Notes under the pieces: generated by a model | Told to the model about the DNA's origin: nothing | Seen by the model: only the letters and a program-made list of their open reading frames with translations | Databases searched by the model: none | Made by a program: the position numbers and the translations under genes | In this document: positions 37,601 to 48,235 of the stretch, one piece after another | Numbering within the stretch: the first letter of the stretch is position 1 | Layout of the letters: each line of letters opens with the position of its first letter | DNA from: Methanobrevibacter sp. TMH8 | GTDB lineage: Archaea; Methanobacteriota; Methanobacteria; Methanobacteriales; Methanobacteriaceae | Assembly: GCF_020148105.1 (NCBI RefSeq) | Contig: NZ_JAHLZE010000001.1 | Coordinates: 38,362-102,361 of the forward strand | DNA length: 64,000 nucleotides | Direction of reading: 5' to 3'

Positions 37601-38050
37601 TTATATTGATTGATAAAAAACTACTTTTTTATAATTAATAAGTTTCATAGATAAATTTAAATTTAAATCTTCATTAAATAATGGTTTAATAATCAAAATA
37701 GCTCCTGTTTTTTTAATAATATCAGAAATAAAAGGTTGTAATTCCTGTGGGGGCCTAATTGAATATATTATATCAGCACCATTATAAATTTCCATATTAG
37801 GATTAGTTATATCATCAAATGTAATATCAGAATTATCAGGGTCAATATCTGTAGCAGTGAATTCTATAATTTTAGAATCATACGTTTTTAAATAATCTGA
37901 AACATGAAAAAACTTTCCAATAGCTATTTCAACCACTTTACAGGAAGAATCCATCTTATTAACTTTGTTACTGAGCATATCATTACTTACACTATTAATA
38001 TTCTTAGTATTACAGTGATTAATTATGTATTCTCCTAAATCATCCCACAT
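37601..38050 (-). CDS. UPF0146-family protein
   Basis: About 149 residues from the ATG at 38050 (MWDDLGEYIINH), chosen because GAGGAT lies just upstream; an upstream ATG at 38113 would add a hydrophobic 21-residue leader not seen in the family. Features KVVEIAIGKFFHVSDYL, TATDIDP, DITNPNMEIYNGADIIYSIRPP fit UPF0146, a small Rossmann-like archaeal family resembling methyltransferases without a known substrate. Confidence 0.8.
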   Translation of the reverse strand: MWDDLGEYIINHCNTKNINSVSNDMLSNKVNKMDSSCKVVEIAIGKFFHVSDYLKTYDSKIIEFTATDIDPDNSDITFDDITNPNMEIYNGADIIYSIRPPQELQPFISDIIKKTGAILIIKPLFNEDLNLNLSMKLINYKKVVFYQSI

Positions 38051-38113
38051 AGTATCCTCATAATCATGAAAATATAAACTCAAATACAACAATGATATTA
38101 ACAATAATATCAT

Positions 38114-38446
38114 TATTATTTATTTTAATTATTGTTAATATCTGTATTTAAACCTTACTATTAATAATTATTATAAAATTATCATTAGAGGTATTTTTAT
38201 AAGATATAAATAAAAATACTTGAAATAACAATAGAAATAATGAAATAATAATATTAAAATTAAATTTTACAATGGTAAACAATAAATGTTATTTAAATAA
38301 TGATATGATAAACAAAAAATATATAATTTAATTAGAATTTTGTTTTCAAAATAAAATAACTTTCAACAAAAAAGAAAACTGAAAACAAAAGATAATAAAA
38401 ATAATAAAAAAATAAGAATAATGAAAAAAATAAAAAATAAAAAACA
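38114..38446. other. Intergenic, AT-rich
   Basis: About 330 nt between the UPF0146 gene and tRNA-Ser. Nothing is recognised besides A/T runs downstream of the tRNA, which may end its transcript. Confidence 0.4.
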
Positions 38447-38531
38447 CGCCGAGACTGGGATTTGAACCCAGGCGGAGAAAATCTCCACAGGATCTCAAGT
38501 CCTGCGCCTTACCTGGCTAGGCTATCTCGGC
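38447..38531 (-). tRNA. tRNA-Ser (anticodon TGA)
   Basis: 85 nt, acceptor GCCGAGA/TCTCGGC with discriminator G, anticodon loop CTTGAGA giving TGA, and the long variable arm (TGGAGATTTTCTCCG) typical of tRNA-Ser. The T arm is GGGTTCAAATCCC. CCA is not encoded. Downstream of rpsJ on the same strand. Confidence 0.95.
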
Positions 38532-38729
38532 ATATATATTAAAATAATTATAAATTGAAATAATTAATAAAATATATAGCAATATAATTGAATTAGAAAA
38601 CTACAATATATTTAAAATTAGTAAAACTTAGAAAAAAGTTAATAAAATAGCTAATAATAACTAATAATAGTTACTAATAGCTAATCTAATTAGCAAAAAA
38701 CTTAGAATTAGTTATAAATATAGCTAAAC

Positions 38730-39038
38730 TCATCCTTTAAGTTCTATTTCAATACTCACATTATCTGGAACATTGACCTTCATAACTTGTCTCATTGCTC
38801 TTTCATCTGCTCCAATTCCAACTAATCTTTTGTGGATTCTAAGTTCCCATTTTTCCCAAGTAGCTTTACCTTCTCCATCTGGAGATTTTCTGGTTGGAAC
38901 TACTAATTTTTTAGTTGGTAATGGAATTGGACCTGAAAGATCAACACCAGTTCGTTCAGCAATCTTTCTAAGCTGATCACAAACAAAGTTAAGTTTATCT
39001 GGGTCGGTTCCGGTAAGTTTAATTCTCGCTTGGTGCAT
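38730..39038 (-). CDS. rpsJ: 30S ribosomal protein S10
   Basis: 102 residues, [20 protein letters not shown] at the start and a GGAGGGCGAG ribosome site. [17 protein letters not shown] and [13 protein letters not shown] are universal S10 signatures. It closes the str-like cluster, 96 nt after tuf, as in other methanogens. Confidence 0.97.
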   Translation of the reverse strand: MHQARIKLTGTDPDKLNFVCDQLRKIAERTGVDLSGPIPLPTKKLVVPTRKSPDGEGKATWEKWELRIHKRLVGIGADERAMRQVMKVNVPDNVSIEIELKG

Positions 39039-39133
39039 TCTCGCCCTCCAAAAAAATAAAAAATATAAAATTCCTTAAAATAAAAGAAAAAAAGTTTTGA
39101 TTTAATTAATTAAATCAAAGCTGAATCATCTAT

Positions 39134-40375
39134 CTATTTAGCAGGCTCAATATTAATACACATACCAGCAGCTACAGTTTGACCCATATCCCTAATAGCA
39201 AATCTACCCATATGAGGAATAGTTTTAATGTTTTCAATTACCATAGGTTTGGTAGGTTTAACTTTTACGATAGCTGCGTCCCCTGTTTTAAGGAAATCAG
39301 GGTTTTCTTCTGCTACTTGACCAGTCTTAGGATCTAATTTTTTGGTTAATTCTAAGAAAGTACATGCAACTTGAGAAGTGTGACAATGGAATACAGGAGT
39401 GTATCCAACAGTTATAACACCAGGGTGTTGTAAAACAACTATTTGAGCATCAAACTCTTTAGCTACAGTTGGAGCATCTTTGATATGTCCAGCAACGTCT
39501 CCTCTTCTGATATCGTTTTTACCTACACCTCTAACATTGAATCCAACGTTATCACCAGGTTCAGCTTCATCAAACATTTCGTGGTGCATTTCGATAGATT
39601 TAACTTCTCCAGAAGCTCCAGCTGGTTCAAATATTACATCTTCTCCTTTTTTCATTATACCAGTTTCTACTCTTCCAACAGGTACAGTTCCTACACCAGT
39701 AATAGAGTAAACATCTTGAATAGGTACTCTTAATGGTAAGCTAGTTGGTTTTTCAGGAGCTTTGAAGTCATCAAAAGATGGTATTAAAGCTTTTCCTTTA
39801 TACCAAGGAGTGTTAGAACTAGGTTCAGAGATATTATCTCCTTCATATGCAGAAATAGGGATAAATGGAACTTCAGAAGGTTTGAATCCAATACCTGAAA
39901 TCAATGCAGAAACTTCATCTTTAACTGCGTTAAATTTATCTTCAGCATAATCAACAAGATCCATTTTATTAATTGCTATAATTAATTGTCTAATTCCTAA
40001 AGTCATAGACAAATAAATATGTTCCTTTGTTTGTGGTTGAACACCATCAACAACATCCACTACTAATACTGCAGCATCTGCTTGAGAAGCTCCAGTAATC
40101 ATGTTTTTAACGAAATCTCTGTGTCCTGGACAGTCCACAATTGTGTATTCGTATTTTGGAGTTTCGAATTTTGCATGAGCTAAATCGATAGTTACCCCTC
40201 TTTCTCTTTCTTCGCCGAGTTTATCCATGAGAAACCTAAATTTGTTTTCTCCTTCATCTAATTGCTGTTCAGCAACTGCTCCAGCTTGCAACAAAACGTG
40301 CCCTACGAGAGTTGATTTTCCGTGGTCAACATGACCAATAAATGCTAAATTTATATGTTCTTTTGCTTTTGCCAT
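39134..40375 (-). CDS. tuf: Translation elongation factor 1-alpha (aEF-1A)
   Basis: 413 residues. GTPase motifs GHVDHGKST (P-loop), DCPGHRDF (switch 2) and NKMD are intact; two beta-barrel domains follow. It delivers aminoacyl-tRNA to the ribosome. rpsJ follows on the same strand. Its own promoter probably lies at 40515-40525, separating it from fusA. Confidence 0.98.
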   Translation of the reverse strand: MAKAKEHINLAFIGHVDHGKSTLVGHVLLQAGAVAEQQLDEGENKFRFLMDKLGEERERGVTIDLAHAKFETPKYEYTIVDCPGHRDFVKNMITGASQADAAVLVVDVVDGVQPQTKEHIYLSMTLGIRQLIIAINKMDLVDYAEDKFNAVKDEVSALISGIGFKPSEVPFIPISAYEGDNISEPSSNTPWYKGKALIPSFDDFKAPEKPTSLPLRVPIQDVYSITGVGTVPVGRVETGIMKKGEDVIFEPAGASGEVKSIEMHHEMFDEAEPGDNVGFNVRGVGKNDIRRGDVAGHIKDAPTVAKEFDAQIVVLQHPGVITVGYTPVFHCHTSQVACTFLELTKKLDPKTGQVAEENPDFLKTGDAAIVKVKPTKPMVIENIKTIPHMGRFAIRDMGQTVAAGMCINIEPAK

Positions 40376-40730
40376 AATAAAAACCTCATTTTTAAATAAT
40401 AATATATTATCTTAATATTTTCAGTTCTATCTGAATATTAAGCTAATATTTAGTTAAGTTTTTAGTTAAGTTAAATTTGAGTTAAATGTTTAACTTAATT
40501 AAATTTGAACTTTCCTATATAAAAACTTACCCATTATATTAATTAGTTATAACTAAACAATAGTTTAAATTAATTTTAATTTTGAATTTATTTTTGAATT
40601 TATTTTTTAAAATTTACTTTAATTTTATAATTTATTATAATTTATTTAATTTTTATAATATGAAAAAATTAAAAAAATAAAAATTAAAAAGATTATCCAA
40701 TAATACAATTGGAAAATTATCCTATATAAT
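40376..40730. other. fusA-tuf spacer
   Basis: About 355 nt of AT-rich DNA holding the tuf promoter (40515-40525). No ORF. Confidence 0.45.
40515..40525 (-). promoter_or_regulatory. Probable tuf promoter TATA box
   Basis: On the minus strand TTTTTATATAG sits in ggtaagTTTTTATATAGgaaag, a strong archaeal box A. Transcription would start near 40490, giving a leader of about 115 nt to the tuf ATG. Confidence 0.5.
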
Positions 40731-42926
40731 TTATCCTATATAATGCTCAGGACCATAAGGTTCTGGAGATAATCCTTTTCTTTGTCTTATTTCTCTAATT
40801 ATTTGTTTTTGCAATTCATTTGGTAATCTTTCAAAACCTGCATTTTCAGTAGACCATAAACATCTACCTTCAGTAGCAGATCTGATATCTCCTGCAAAAC
40901 CAAACATTTCAGCAACAGGAACCTTAGATTCAACTGATGCCATGTCGCCTTCTTGTCCCATATCGACAATTTGACCTCTTCTGTTTTGGATTTCACGAGT
41001 AGCATTACCCATGTAGTCTTGAGGAGTATTAATAAATACTTTTTGAATTGGTTCAAGTAAAGTAGGTTGAGCCATCATGATTGCAGCGAAAACTGCTTTT
41101 CTTATAGAAGGAAGAACCTGAGCAGGTCCTCTGTGAACCGCATCTTCGTGAAGTTTTGCATCCATAAGTTTAAATTTCATTCCCATAGCTATTTCATTAG
41201 CTATTGGTCCTGAATCTAAAGCTGATTCAAAACCTTCAATTAAAAGTTCTCTAACTTCGTCTAAGTATTGGATACCACGAGTCATATTAAGGAATACACT
41301 TCTATTATGGACATCCCAAACTCTACGAGCTTCTTCTTTATCTAAACCAGCTTCCATAAAGGTTGTAGCCATTTCTTTTCCTTTGACTTTACCTTCTTTA
41401 ATAGTTCCTTCACCAATTGCATCATATACAGACTGTTCTAAAGGTTCAACAGTAATATAGAATCTGTTGTGTTTGTTAGGAGATTTACCTTCAACTGGAG
41501 TATCAATTTTTCCAGCTACAGTTTCTCTGTAAACAACAATAGGCTCAGAAGTTTCTATTTCAACACCTTTCTCATTGATTCTGTATGTGATGATTTCTAA
41601 GTGAAGTTCACCCATACCAGAAATTAAATGCTGACCAGTTTCCTCATTAATATTTACATGAACAGTAGGATCTTCTTTAGAAACTTGTCTTAAAACTTCA
41701 ATCAGTTTAGGAAGATCTTTAGTGTTTTTAGCTTCAACAGCAACAGTAACAACAGGTTCAGATATATGTTCGATACCTTCGAACTCTTTTATCTTTTTAT
41801 CTGCATCACAGATAGTTTCACCAGCGATTGCTCCTTTAGCACCAGTTATTGCAACAATGTTACCTGCAGGAACTTTATCAGTATTAACTCTTTCTGCACC
41901 AAAGAATACTCCAACTTGTTGAGTTCTTGCTTTAGCATGAGAACCTACAAGGAATACTTCACTACCTTTTTCAATAGTTCCACCATAAACTCTTCCAGTT
42001 GCAATTTCACCCGCATGTTTATCAATACTAACATTAGTAACCATTACAGCTAAAGGTCCTTCAGAATCTGTATGAATCATTGTTTGACCTTCTTCACTTT
42101 CAATATCTCCATCCCAAATAGTTGGAACCCTATATTCTTGTGAAACTAAAGGACTTGGTAAATGCTTAACAACCATACCAAGTAAAACCTCAGTAATTGG
42201 TACTTCTTGTGCTAATTCTTTTTGTCTTTCTTCATTACAGTAATCTATAATATCTTTAAAATTAATTCCAGATTTCTGCATAATAGGAATATTTATTGCC
42301 CAATTATGATAAGCAGAACCAAAAGCAACACTACCATCAGCAACATCAACTTTCCATTGATCTTTCTTATCTTCTGGAGCCATTCCTTTAATAAGTTTAT
42401 TTGCTTCAGCTATTATTTTAAGGAATCTATTTTGAAGCTCTTCAGGTTCGAGTTTTAATTCATTTATTAATCTATCAACTTTGTTAATAAATAAAACAGG
42501 CCTAACATTTTCTTTTAGAGCTTGTCTGAAAACAGTTTCAGTTTGAGGCATTATACCTTCAACAGCACAAACAACAACAACTGCTCCATCTACAGCCCTC
42601 ATTGCACGTGTAACATCTCCACCAAAATCAACATGCCCTGGAGTATCAATTAAGTTGATTAAATAATCATTATCCTCAAATTTATGAACCATAGATACAC
42701 TCGCAGCATCGATAGTGATACCTCTTGCTGATTCTTGTTCATCAAAATCAAGACTTCTTGCATCACCAGCTAGCTCCTCAGAAATCATTCCTGCGCCTGC
42801 AAGTAAGTTATCAGATAAAGTAGTTTTACCGTGGTCAATGTGAGCCACAATTCCTATGTTTCTGATAAATTTAGGTTGATACATTAATTCTTTAATCTTT
42901 TCAATCATTTTAGTACGTCTACTCAC
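40731..42926 (-). CDS. fusA: Translation elongation factor 2 (aEF-2)
   Basis: About 731 residues from the GTG at 42926, which gives [18 protein letters not shown] as in other archaeal EF-2, with AGGTGATT just upstream; the GTG at 42935 is an overlap with that site. GTPase motifs [17 protein letters not shown] and NKVD are present. The diphthamide-acceptor His lies in [11 protein letters not shown]. It drives ribosomal translocation. Downstream of rpsG, 103 nt apart. Confidence 0.97.
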   Translation of the reverse strand: MSRRTKMIEKIKELMYQPKFIRNIGIVAHIDHGKTTLSDNLLAGAGMISEELAGDARSLDFDEQESARGITIDAASVSMVHKFEDNDYLINLIDTPGHVDFGGDVTRAMRAVDGAVVVVCAVEGIMPQTETVFRQALKENVRPVLFINKVDRLINELKLEPEELQNRFLKIIAEANKLIKGMAPEDKKDQWKVDVADGSVAFGSAYHNWAINIPIMQKSGINFKDIIDYCNEERQKELAQEVPITEVLLGMVVKHLPSPLVSQEYRVPTIWDGDIESEEGQTMIHTDSEGPLAVMVTNVSIDKHAGEIATGRVYGGTIEKGSEVFLVGSHAKARTQQVGVFFGAERVNTDKVPAGNIVAITGAKGAIAGETICDADKKIKEFEGIEHISEPVVTVAVEAKNTKDLPKLIEVLRQVSKEDPTVHVNINEETGQHLISGMGELHLEIITYRINEKGVEIETSEPIVVYRETVAGKIDTPVEGKSPNKHNRFYITVEPLEQSVYDAIGEGTIKEGKVKGKEMATTFMEAGLDKEEARRVWDVHNRSVFLNMTRGIQYLDEVRELLIEGFESALDSGPIANEIAMGMKFKLMDAKLHEDAVHRGPAQVLPSIRKAVFAAIMMAQPTLLEPIQKVFINTPQDYMGNATREIQNRRGQIVDMGQEGDMASVESKVPVAEMFGFAGDIRSATEGRCLWSTENAGFERLPNELQKQIIREIRQRKGLSPEPYGPEHYIG

Positions 42927-43028
42927 AACAATCACCTAAATATAAAATTTAATTGTAAATATATTGTTAAATATATTATAAAATATATTAGTTAATATAA
43001 TAGTAGTTAAACTAATTAGTTAAACTAA

Positions 43029-43589
43029 TTAATGTGCAGCTCTAGCTACTCTTTCTTTCTCTTCTTTTTTACCAATAGCAAAACTTCTTGTATCATGTTC
43101 AGAAGCGAGAATTAACTCATCAGCCAAACATTCAGCTACTGATCTCTTATTTTTGAAAGCAGATTGCAAAGTTCCTCTGGTTAAAAACCCTAAAGAAAGA
43201 TCTACTCTTCTTTGTGGTGCAATATCAACAGCTACTTGGTAACCAATACCACCATATTTAATTCTTGTAGTTTCTTCACGAGGAGAAGTATTTTCAACTG
43301 CTTTAACAAGAATCTGAATAGGATTTTGTTTAGTTCTTTTGTTTATAATTTCAAAAGACTCTTTAACAATATTGTAAGCTTTATTTTTCTTACCAGAGTT
43401 CCTTTCAGTTCTCATAATTTTATTCATTAATCTTTCAACAATAGAAACTTTAGATTTAGCAAACTGTCTTCTAACATGTCTACCTAATGTATGAGGAACT
43501 AAAGTTTCATCTAAGCATATATAATTTATTAAACCTAAATCTTCGATTTTAATATCTTTTAGGTCCCATTTTTCAAAAACTTGACTCAT
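43029..43589 (-). CDS. rpsG: 30S ribosomal protein S7
   Basis: 186 residues. YICLDETLVPHTLGRH, KVSIVERLMNKIM and YQVAVDIAPQRRVDLSL match archaeal S7. It nucleates assembly of the 30S head. 19 nt after rpsL; AGAGGTTATTTTA precedes the ATG. Confidence 0.97.
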   Translation of the reverse strand: MSQVFEKWDLKDIKIEDLGLINYICLDETLVPHTLGRHVRRQFAKSKVSIVERLMNKIMRTERNSGKKNKAYNIVKESFEIINKRTKQNPIQILVKAVENTSPREETTRIKYGGIGYQVAVDIAPQRRVDLSLGFLTRGTLQSAFKNKRSVAECLADELILASEHDTRSFAIGKKEEKERVARAAH

Positions 43590-43608
43590 TAAAATAACCT
43601 CTTTAACA

Positions 43609-44034
43609 TTATCTTACTGGTTTTTCTATTTTACCAATAACCATTTGTTCTAAAGACACATTGTTAACTTTACTTACTTTCCAACGAACACCTGGAATAT
43701 CACCCATAGATCTTCCAGAAGGTCCACCGATTCCTTCAATCATGACTTCATCGTGCTCATCAATAAAACCAATAGCACCATCACCTGGAGCAAATGCAGT
43801 TAATTGTTTACCATTTTTAATTAATTGAACACGGACACATTTTCTTATAGCTGAGTTAGGCTGTTTAGCTTCTATCCCAACTTTTTCAATAACAATTCCT
43901 CTAGCTTGTGGAGCTCCTTCAAGAGGGTCAGCTTTAACATCTAAACGTAAAGCTTTTCTTTTGTAATCCACATCTTTCCATTTAAAGTTTTGTCTGTTCT
44001 TTTTAAGCTTTTTTGCAGCAAAAAGTCCTGGCAT
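43609..44034 (-). CDS. rpsL: 30S ribosomal protein S12
   Basis: 141 residues. [17 protein letters not shown] at the N-terminus, [20 protein letters not shown] and [10 protein letters not shown] are the S12 decoding-site signatures. AGAGGAATAA ribosome site. First gene of this sub-operon; upstream the usual neighbour (nusA-like) is displaced by a 2.2 kb insertion. Confidence 0.97.
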   Translation of the reverse strand: MPGLFAAKKLKKNRQNFKWKDVDYKRKALRLDVKADPLEGAPQARGIVIEKVGIEAKQPNSAIRKCVRVQLIKNGKQLTAFAPGDGAIGFIDEHDEVMIEGIGGPSGRSMGDIPGVRWKVSKVNNVSLEQMVIGKIEKPVR

Positions 44035-45157
44035 AATTTATTCCTCTGTATATCCTTTTAATTGATTTAAAGTTGATATGTAAATCATTATTTATTTTAA
44101 ATTTTATTTTAAAATTTAATCCAAAATTTATTTCAAATCTATTTCGAATTTATTTTAAATTATTTATTTTAACATATTAGCTAATATTAAAATATACTCT
44201 ATCAATACATTATCTATCAAATTATATAATAATAGATATTGAATAGATAGATTATAAAATACATTTTATTTGATTCATACTAATTAATCAAATGATCGAT
44301 TAACCAAGTACTAATCATTAATTAATTATTTCAGTTATTAAGTACTAATCATTAATTAATTATTTCAGTTATTAAGTACTAATCATTAATTAATTTCAAG
44401 TTAATTAATTAAAGTTAATTAATTATTAATTTAAATTAATATTTAATAGACATAGTAAGTATAATATGATTATAATAGTTCTAATTAAATACCAAACATC
44501 TATAAATAACGATAACACTAGCTATCAAATTAGATTATCAAACATTGAATGTAAAAAATAAGAATTAAATATCAATTAAATCTTAATGTATACAAATATC
44601 AATGGAAATATATCAATGGAAATTATTTATAGAATGGTTTGATGATATCATATATCATAAGAATTTTATTTCTCTAATGATACTATTATCACTAATATAA
44701 GGATAATTGACTCATAAGACACCAATTATAAGATAAATATACAAAATATAAGCCAGCCACTCATATCTTTAAATAAAAGATGTCAATAAAGGTTATTTCT
44801 TTTAAATGCAATTATTTGGATCTATAACAAAAAAGCACACAGAAGTTATAGTCTAAACTTAATTAAATCTATAAGATAATTAGATAAACTAAGTTTGAAA
44901 ATTGTATTTTATTATTTAACATAACCATATCTATTATGATAATATATTGATAATGACCTTTATAAACCTTATGTTTTTACCATCTTTTCATAAGATTTTT
45001 ATGAAAAAATAAAATATAATAAATAATTACCATATAAATCTTGATTTAGCTCAAGATAATATATTTTAATTATAGATTTAATTATTATTTAATTATAGAT
45101 TTATTATATTATATATTTTAATTATAAATTTAATTATAAATATAAATTTATATAAAA
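44035..45157. other. Long spacer inserted in the ribosomal cluster
   Basis: About 1.1 kb without a gene. It contains a 34-bp tandem repeat (44306-44395) and otherwise AT-rich DNA. In related genomes nusA-like and rpsL are normally close, so this spacer is unusual. The rpsL promoter is presumably near its right-hand-side end at 44035-44100. Confidence 0.5.
44306..44395. repeat. 34-bp tandem repeat, about 2.6 copies
   Basis: The unit begins AAGTACTAATCATTAATTAA and restarts at 44306, 44340 and 44374; the first two units are identical and the third is partial. It lies in the rpsL upstream spacer. Tandem units of this kind are typically copy-number variable. Confidence 0.8.
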
Positions 45158-45964
45158 TTATTTCTTTTTGCCTATAAGAATATAGCTAAGTGGAAACTTA
45201 TCTAAAAAATGTATTGAATCATTATTTGCCATTTCCAAGTTATACTCATCAAATTCATTTATCTCTATATTATTTTGTATTATAGCATTTAAAATATCAG
45301 ATAATTTATGCATAAACCAAAAACATTCTTTTGCTTTATATTTAACTCCTCCAACATAATCTAATCCATCTTCATAGTTATAAGGGCCTTTATTGAAATA
45401 TGAAGTCATCTCATGAAAATTTTGATCTTTAGGATTGAATCCATTCTCAAAAAAATATGCAAATGGATGCATTTCAAAAATCAATATTTTCCCATCTTTT
45501 TTCAAAAGTCGTGATATGACAGAAAAAAAATCATTTAGATTAGGAAACCATTGAAGTGATCCTTCAGAAATATAAATAAAATCAAAATAGCTATTATACT
45601 TATCATCAATTTCTAAAATATCAATTCTTTCAAATTCCACATTTAATTTTGATATTTCAGCTAATTGTTTTGCTTCTGATATAGCTACGTCAGAAATATC
45701 AAACCCTATTGCTTTTTTTGCCCCAAAATGCATAAGAGATAATAATTCTCTCCCATTATTACAAGGTATTTGTGAAATAATTTTATCAGAAAGATCTATA
45801 GTTTTTAATTTATCAAATAGTATTTCATCACAATCTCTATCAAAAGAAGTGAAATTAGGATCTTTAAATCCTATTTGTAATGAGTTATTCCTTGCTTTTT
45901 TATGATAATCTAATGCTTGATTCCAAGCAGCTCTATTTGTTTCACTGATATTCTTTTTGTTCAT
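45158..45964 (-). CDS. Class I SAM-dependent methyltransferase
   Basis: 268 residues. The SAM-binding region is IPCNNGRELLSLMHFGAKKAIGFDISDVAI, a variant (CNNGREL) found in a firmicute/archaeal methyltransferase subgroup in place of GxGxG. The acidic strand after it and LLKKDGKILIFEMHP (motif near the end of the core) fit Methyltransf_11. The substrate is unknown; it begins MNKKNISETNRAAWNQALDY. It is inserted between nusA-like and rpsL on the same strand with long flanking spacers, so it is probably acquired. Confidence 0.8.
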   Translation of the reverse strand: MNKKNISETNRAAWNQALDYHKKARNNSLQIGFKDPNFTSFDRDCDEILFDKLKTIDLSDKIISQIPCNNGRELLSLMHFGAKKAIGFDISDVAISEAKQLAEISKLNVEFERIDILEIDDKYNSYFDFIYISEGSLQWFPNLNDFFSVISRLLKKDGKILIFEMHPFAYFFENGFNPKDQNFHEMTSYFNKGPYNYEDGLDYVGGVKYKAKECFWFMHKLSDILNAIIQNNIEINEFDEYNLEMANNDSIHFLDKFPLSYILIGKKK

Positions 45965-46266
45965 AATAATAAATATATATATTTTAATAATTAAAATTTA
46001 TCATGAAAAATAAATTCAATTACTGATAATAAATTCAATTAATAAATTTAATATTATTAATAAAATTAATATGTATAAAATGGATGTATAAAATTAATTG
46101 TATAATCAATATATAAAATTAATATGTATAAATTATTAAAAATTATTTAAAATAAATTTAATTATGTAAATAAATTAAAAAATATAGAAAATATAAAAAA
46201 TACTAAAAAATAATTATAAAAAATATAAATAAAAATAAAGATAAAATGAAAAAATATTGAAAAACA
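45965..46266. other. Intergenic, AT-rich
   Basis: About 300 nt of low-complexity sequence with aattaata(t) tracts, between the inserted methyltransferase and the nusA-like gene. No element ends are visible. Confidence 0.4.
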
Positions 46267-46698
46267 TCATTTTAAAATGATGTTACTAATATTGTGTTGT
46301 CTTTTAGCTAACAACTTAGCTCTTTCAATATTATGGCCATTTTTACCAATTGCAATACGTTTATTAGTAGAATCAGCAACTACAGTAGCTACTTTTTCTT
46401 TACTTTCTTTTTGAAGTACTTTAATTGATTTGAGTTCAGCTGGAGCCATTAAATTTTTTATAAATTCAGTTGAATCTTCAGAATGTTCAATGATTTCAAC
46501 ACCTTTATCAACAGCTTTTTGAACTTTAGTCACAGTACTTCCACCTTTACCAATAGCTAATCCCATATCACCATTTTTAACAACAAAAGTTACTTTGCCA
46601 TTATCTTCATCAATGATACAATCTTTGACCATTGCTCCAGTCATACTCTCAAAAAGAGCTATGTATCTTATTTCATTTGCATTAAACTTAATAGACAC
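46267..46698 (-). CDS. nusA: NusA-like KH-domain protein
   Basis: 143 residues with two KH motifs: MGLAIGKGGSTVTKVQKA and RIAIGKNGHNIERAKLL. This is the short archaeal NusA relative lacking the bacterial N-terminal domain; it binds RNA and is thought to act in transcription elongation or termination. GGGGTAG precedes the GTG start. It follows rpl30e by 13 nt in the same operon. Confidence 0.94.
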   Translation of the reverse strand: MSIKFNANEIRYIALFESMTGAMVKDCIIDEDNGKVTFVVKNGDMGLAIGKGGSTVTKVQKAVDKGVEIIEHSEDSTEFIKNLMAPAELKSIKVLQKESKEKVATVVADSTNKRIAIGKNGHNIERAKLLAKRQHNISNIILK

Positions 46699-46711
46699 AA
46701 AAATCTACCCC

Positions 46712-47011
46712 TTACTTAGACATTATTTCTAGTATAGTAGAATCTCCTGGATCGTTTATGACTAATGTAGCCACAGTAAAAGGTTTACCACAAACAGAAC
46801 CTAAATCTACACTGGTTCCATCGTAAATGTAAACAGGAATTTCTGAAAGTTTTGAATAATATTCTACATCTTCTAAAATTTCTTTAGGACTATTTTCAGC
46901 AACTACGACTAATTGTCCTTTTCCTAATTTTAAAGATTGGATTGATTTTTCAGAGCCTAAAGTGACATCACCTGTGTCAACTGCTACTCTAATTCCTCTA
47001 TCTACGTCCAT
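46712..47011 (-). CDS. rpl30e: 50S ribosomal protein L30e
   Basis: 99 residues from the second ATG (47011), giving MDVDRGIRVAVDTGDVTLGS; an ATG immediately upstream at 47014 is the alternative. AAGGAGG precedes it. LGKGQLVVVAENSP and GKPFTVATLVINDPGDS are L30e signatures. Encoded between rpoA2 and the nusA-like gene, the usual archaeal order. Confidence 0.94.
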   Translation of the reverse strand: MDVDRGIRVAVDTGDVTLGSEKSIQSLKLGKGQLVVVAENSPKEILEDVEYYSKLSEIPVYIYDGTSVDLGSVCGKPFTVATLVINDPGDSTILEIMSK

Positions 47012-47027
47012 CATCTGCCTCCTTTAA

Positions 47028-48209
<1,182 letters not shown>

Positions 48210-48235
48210 CTAATCAATACTCATAAATTAATAGC

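Noticed and set aside
39443..39733. Plus-strand ORFs opposite tuf
   Set aside because: They are antisense shadows of a strongly conserved gene, with no ribosome sites.
44306..44395. Tandem repeat considered as a CRISPR array
   Set aside because: The units are directly adjacent with no spacers, and there are fewer than three copies and no cas genes.
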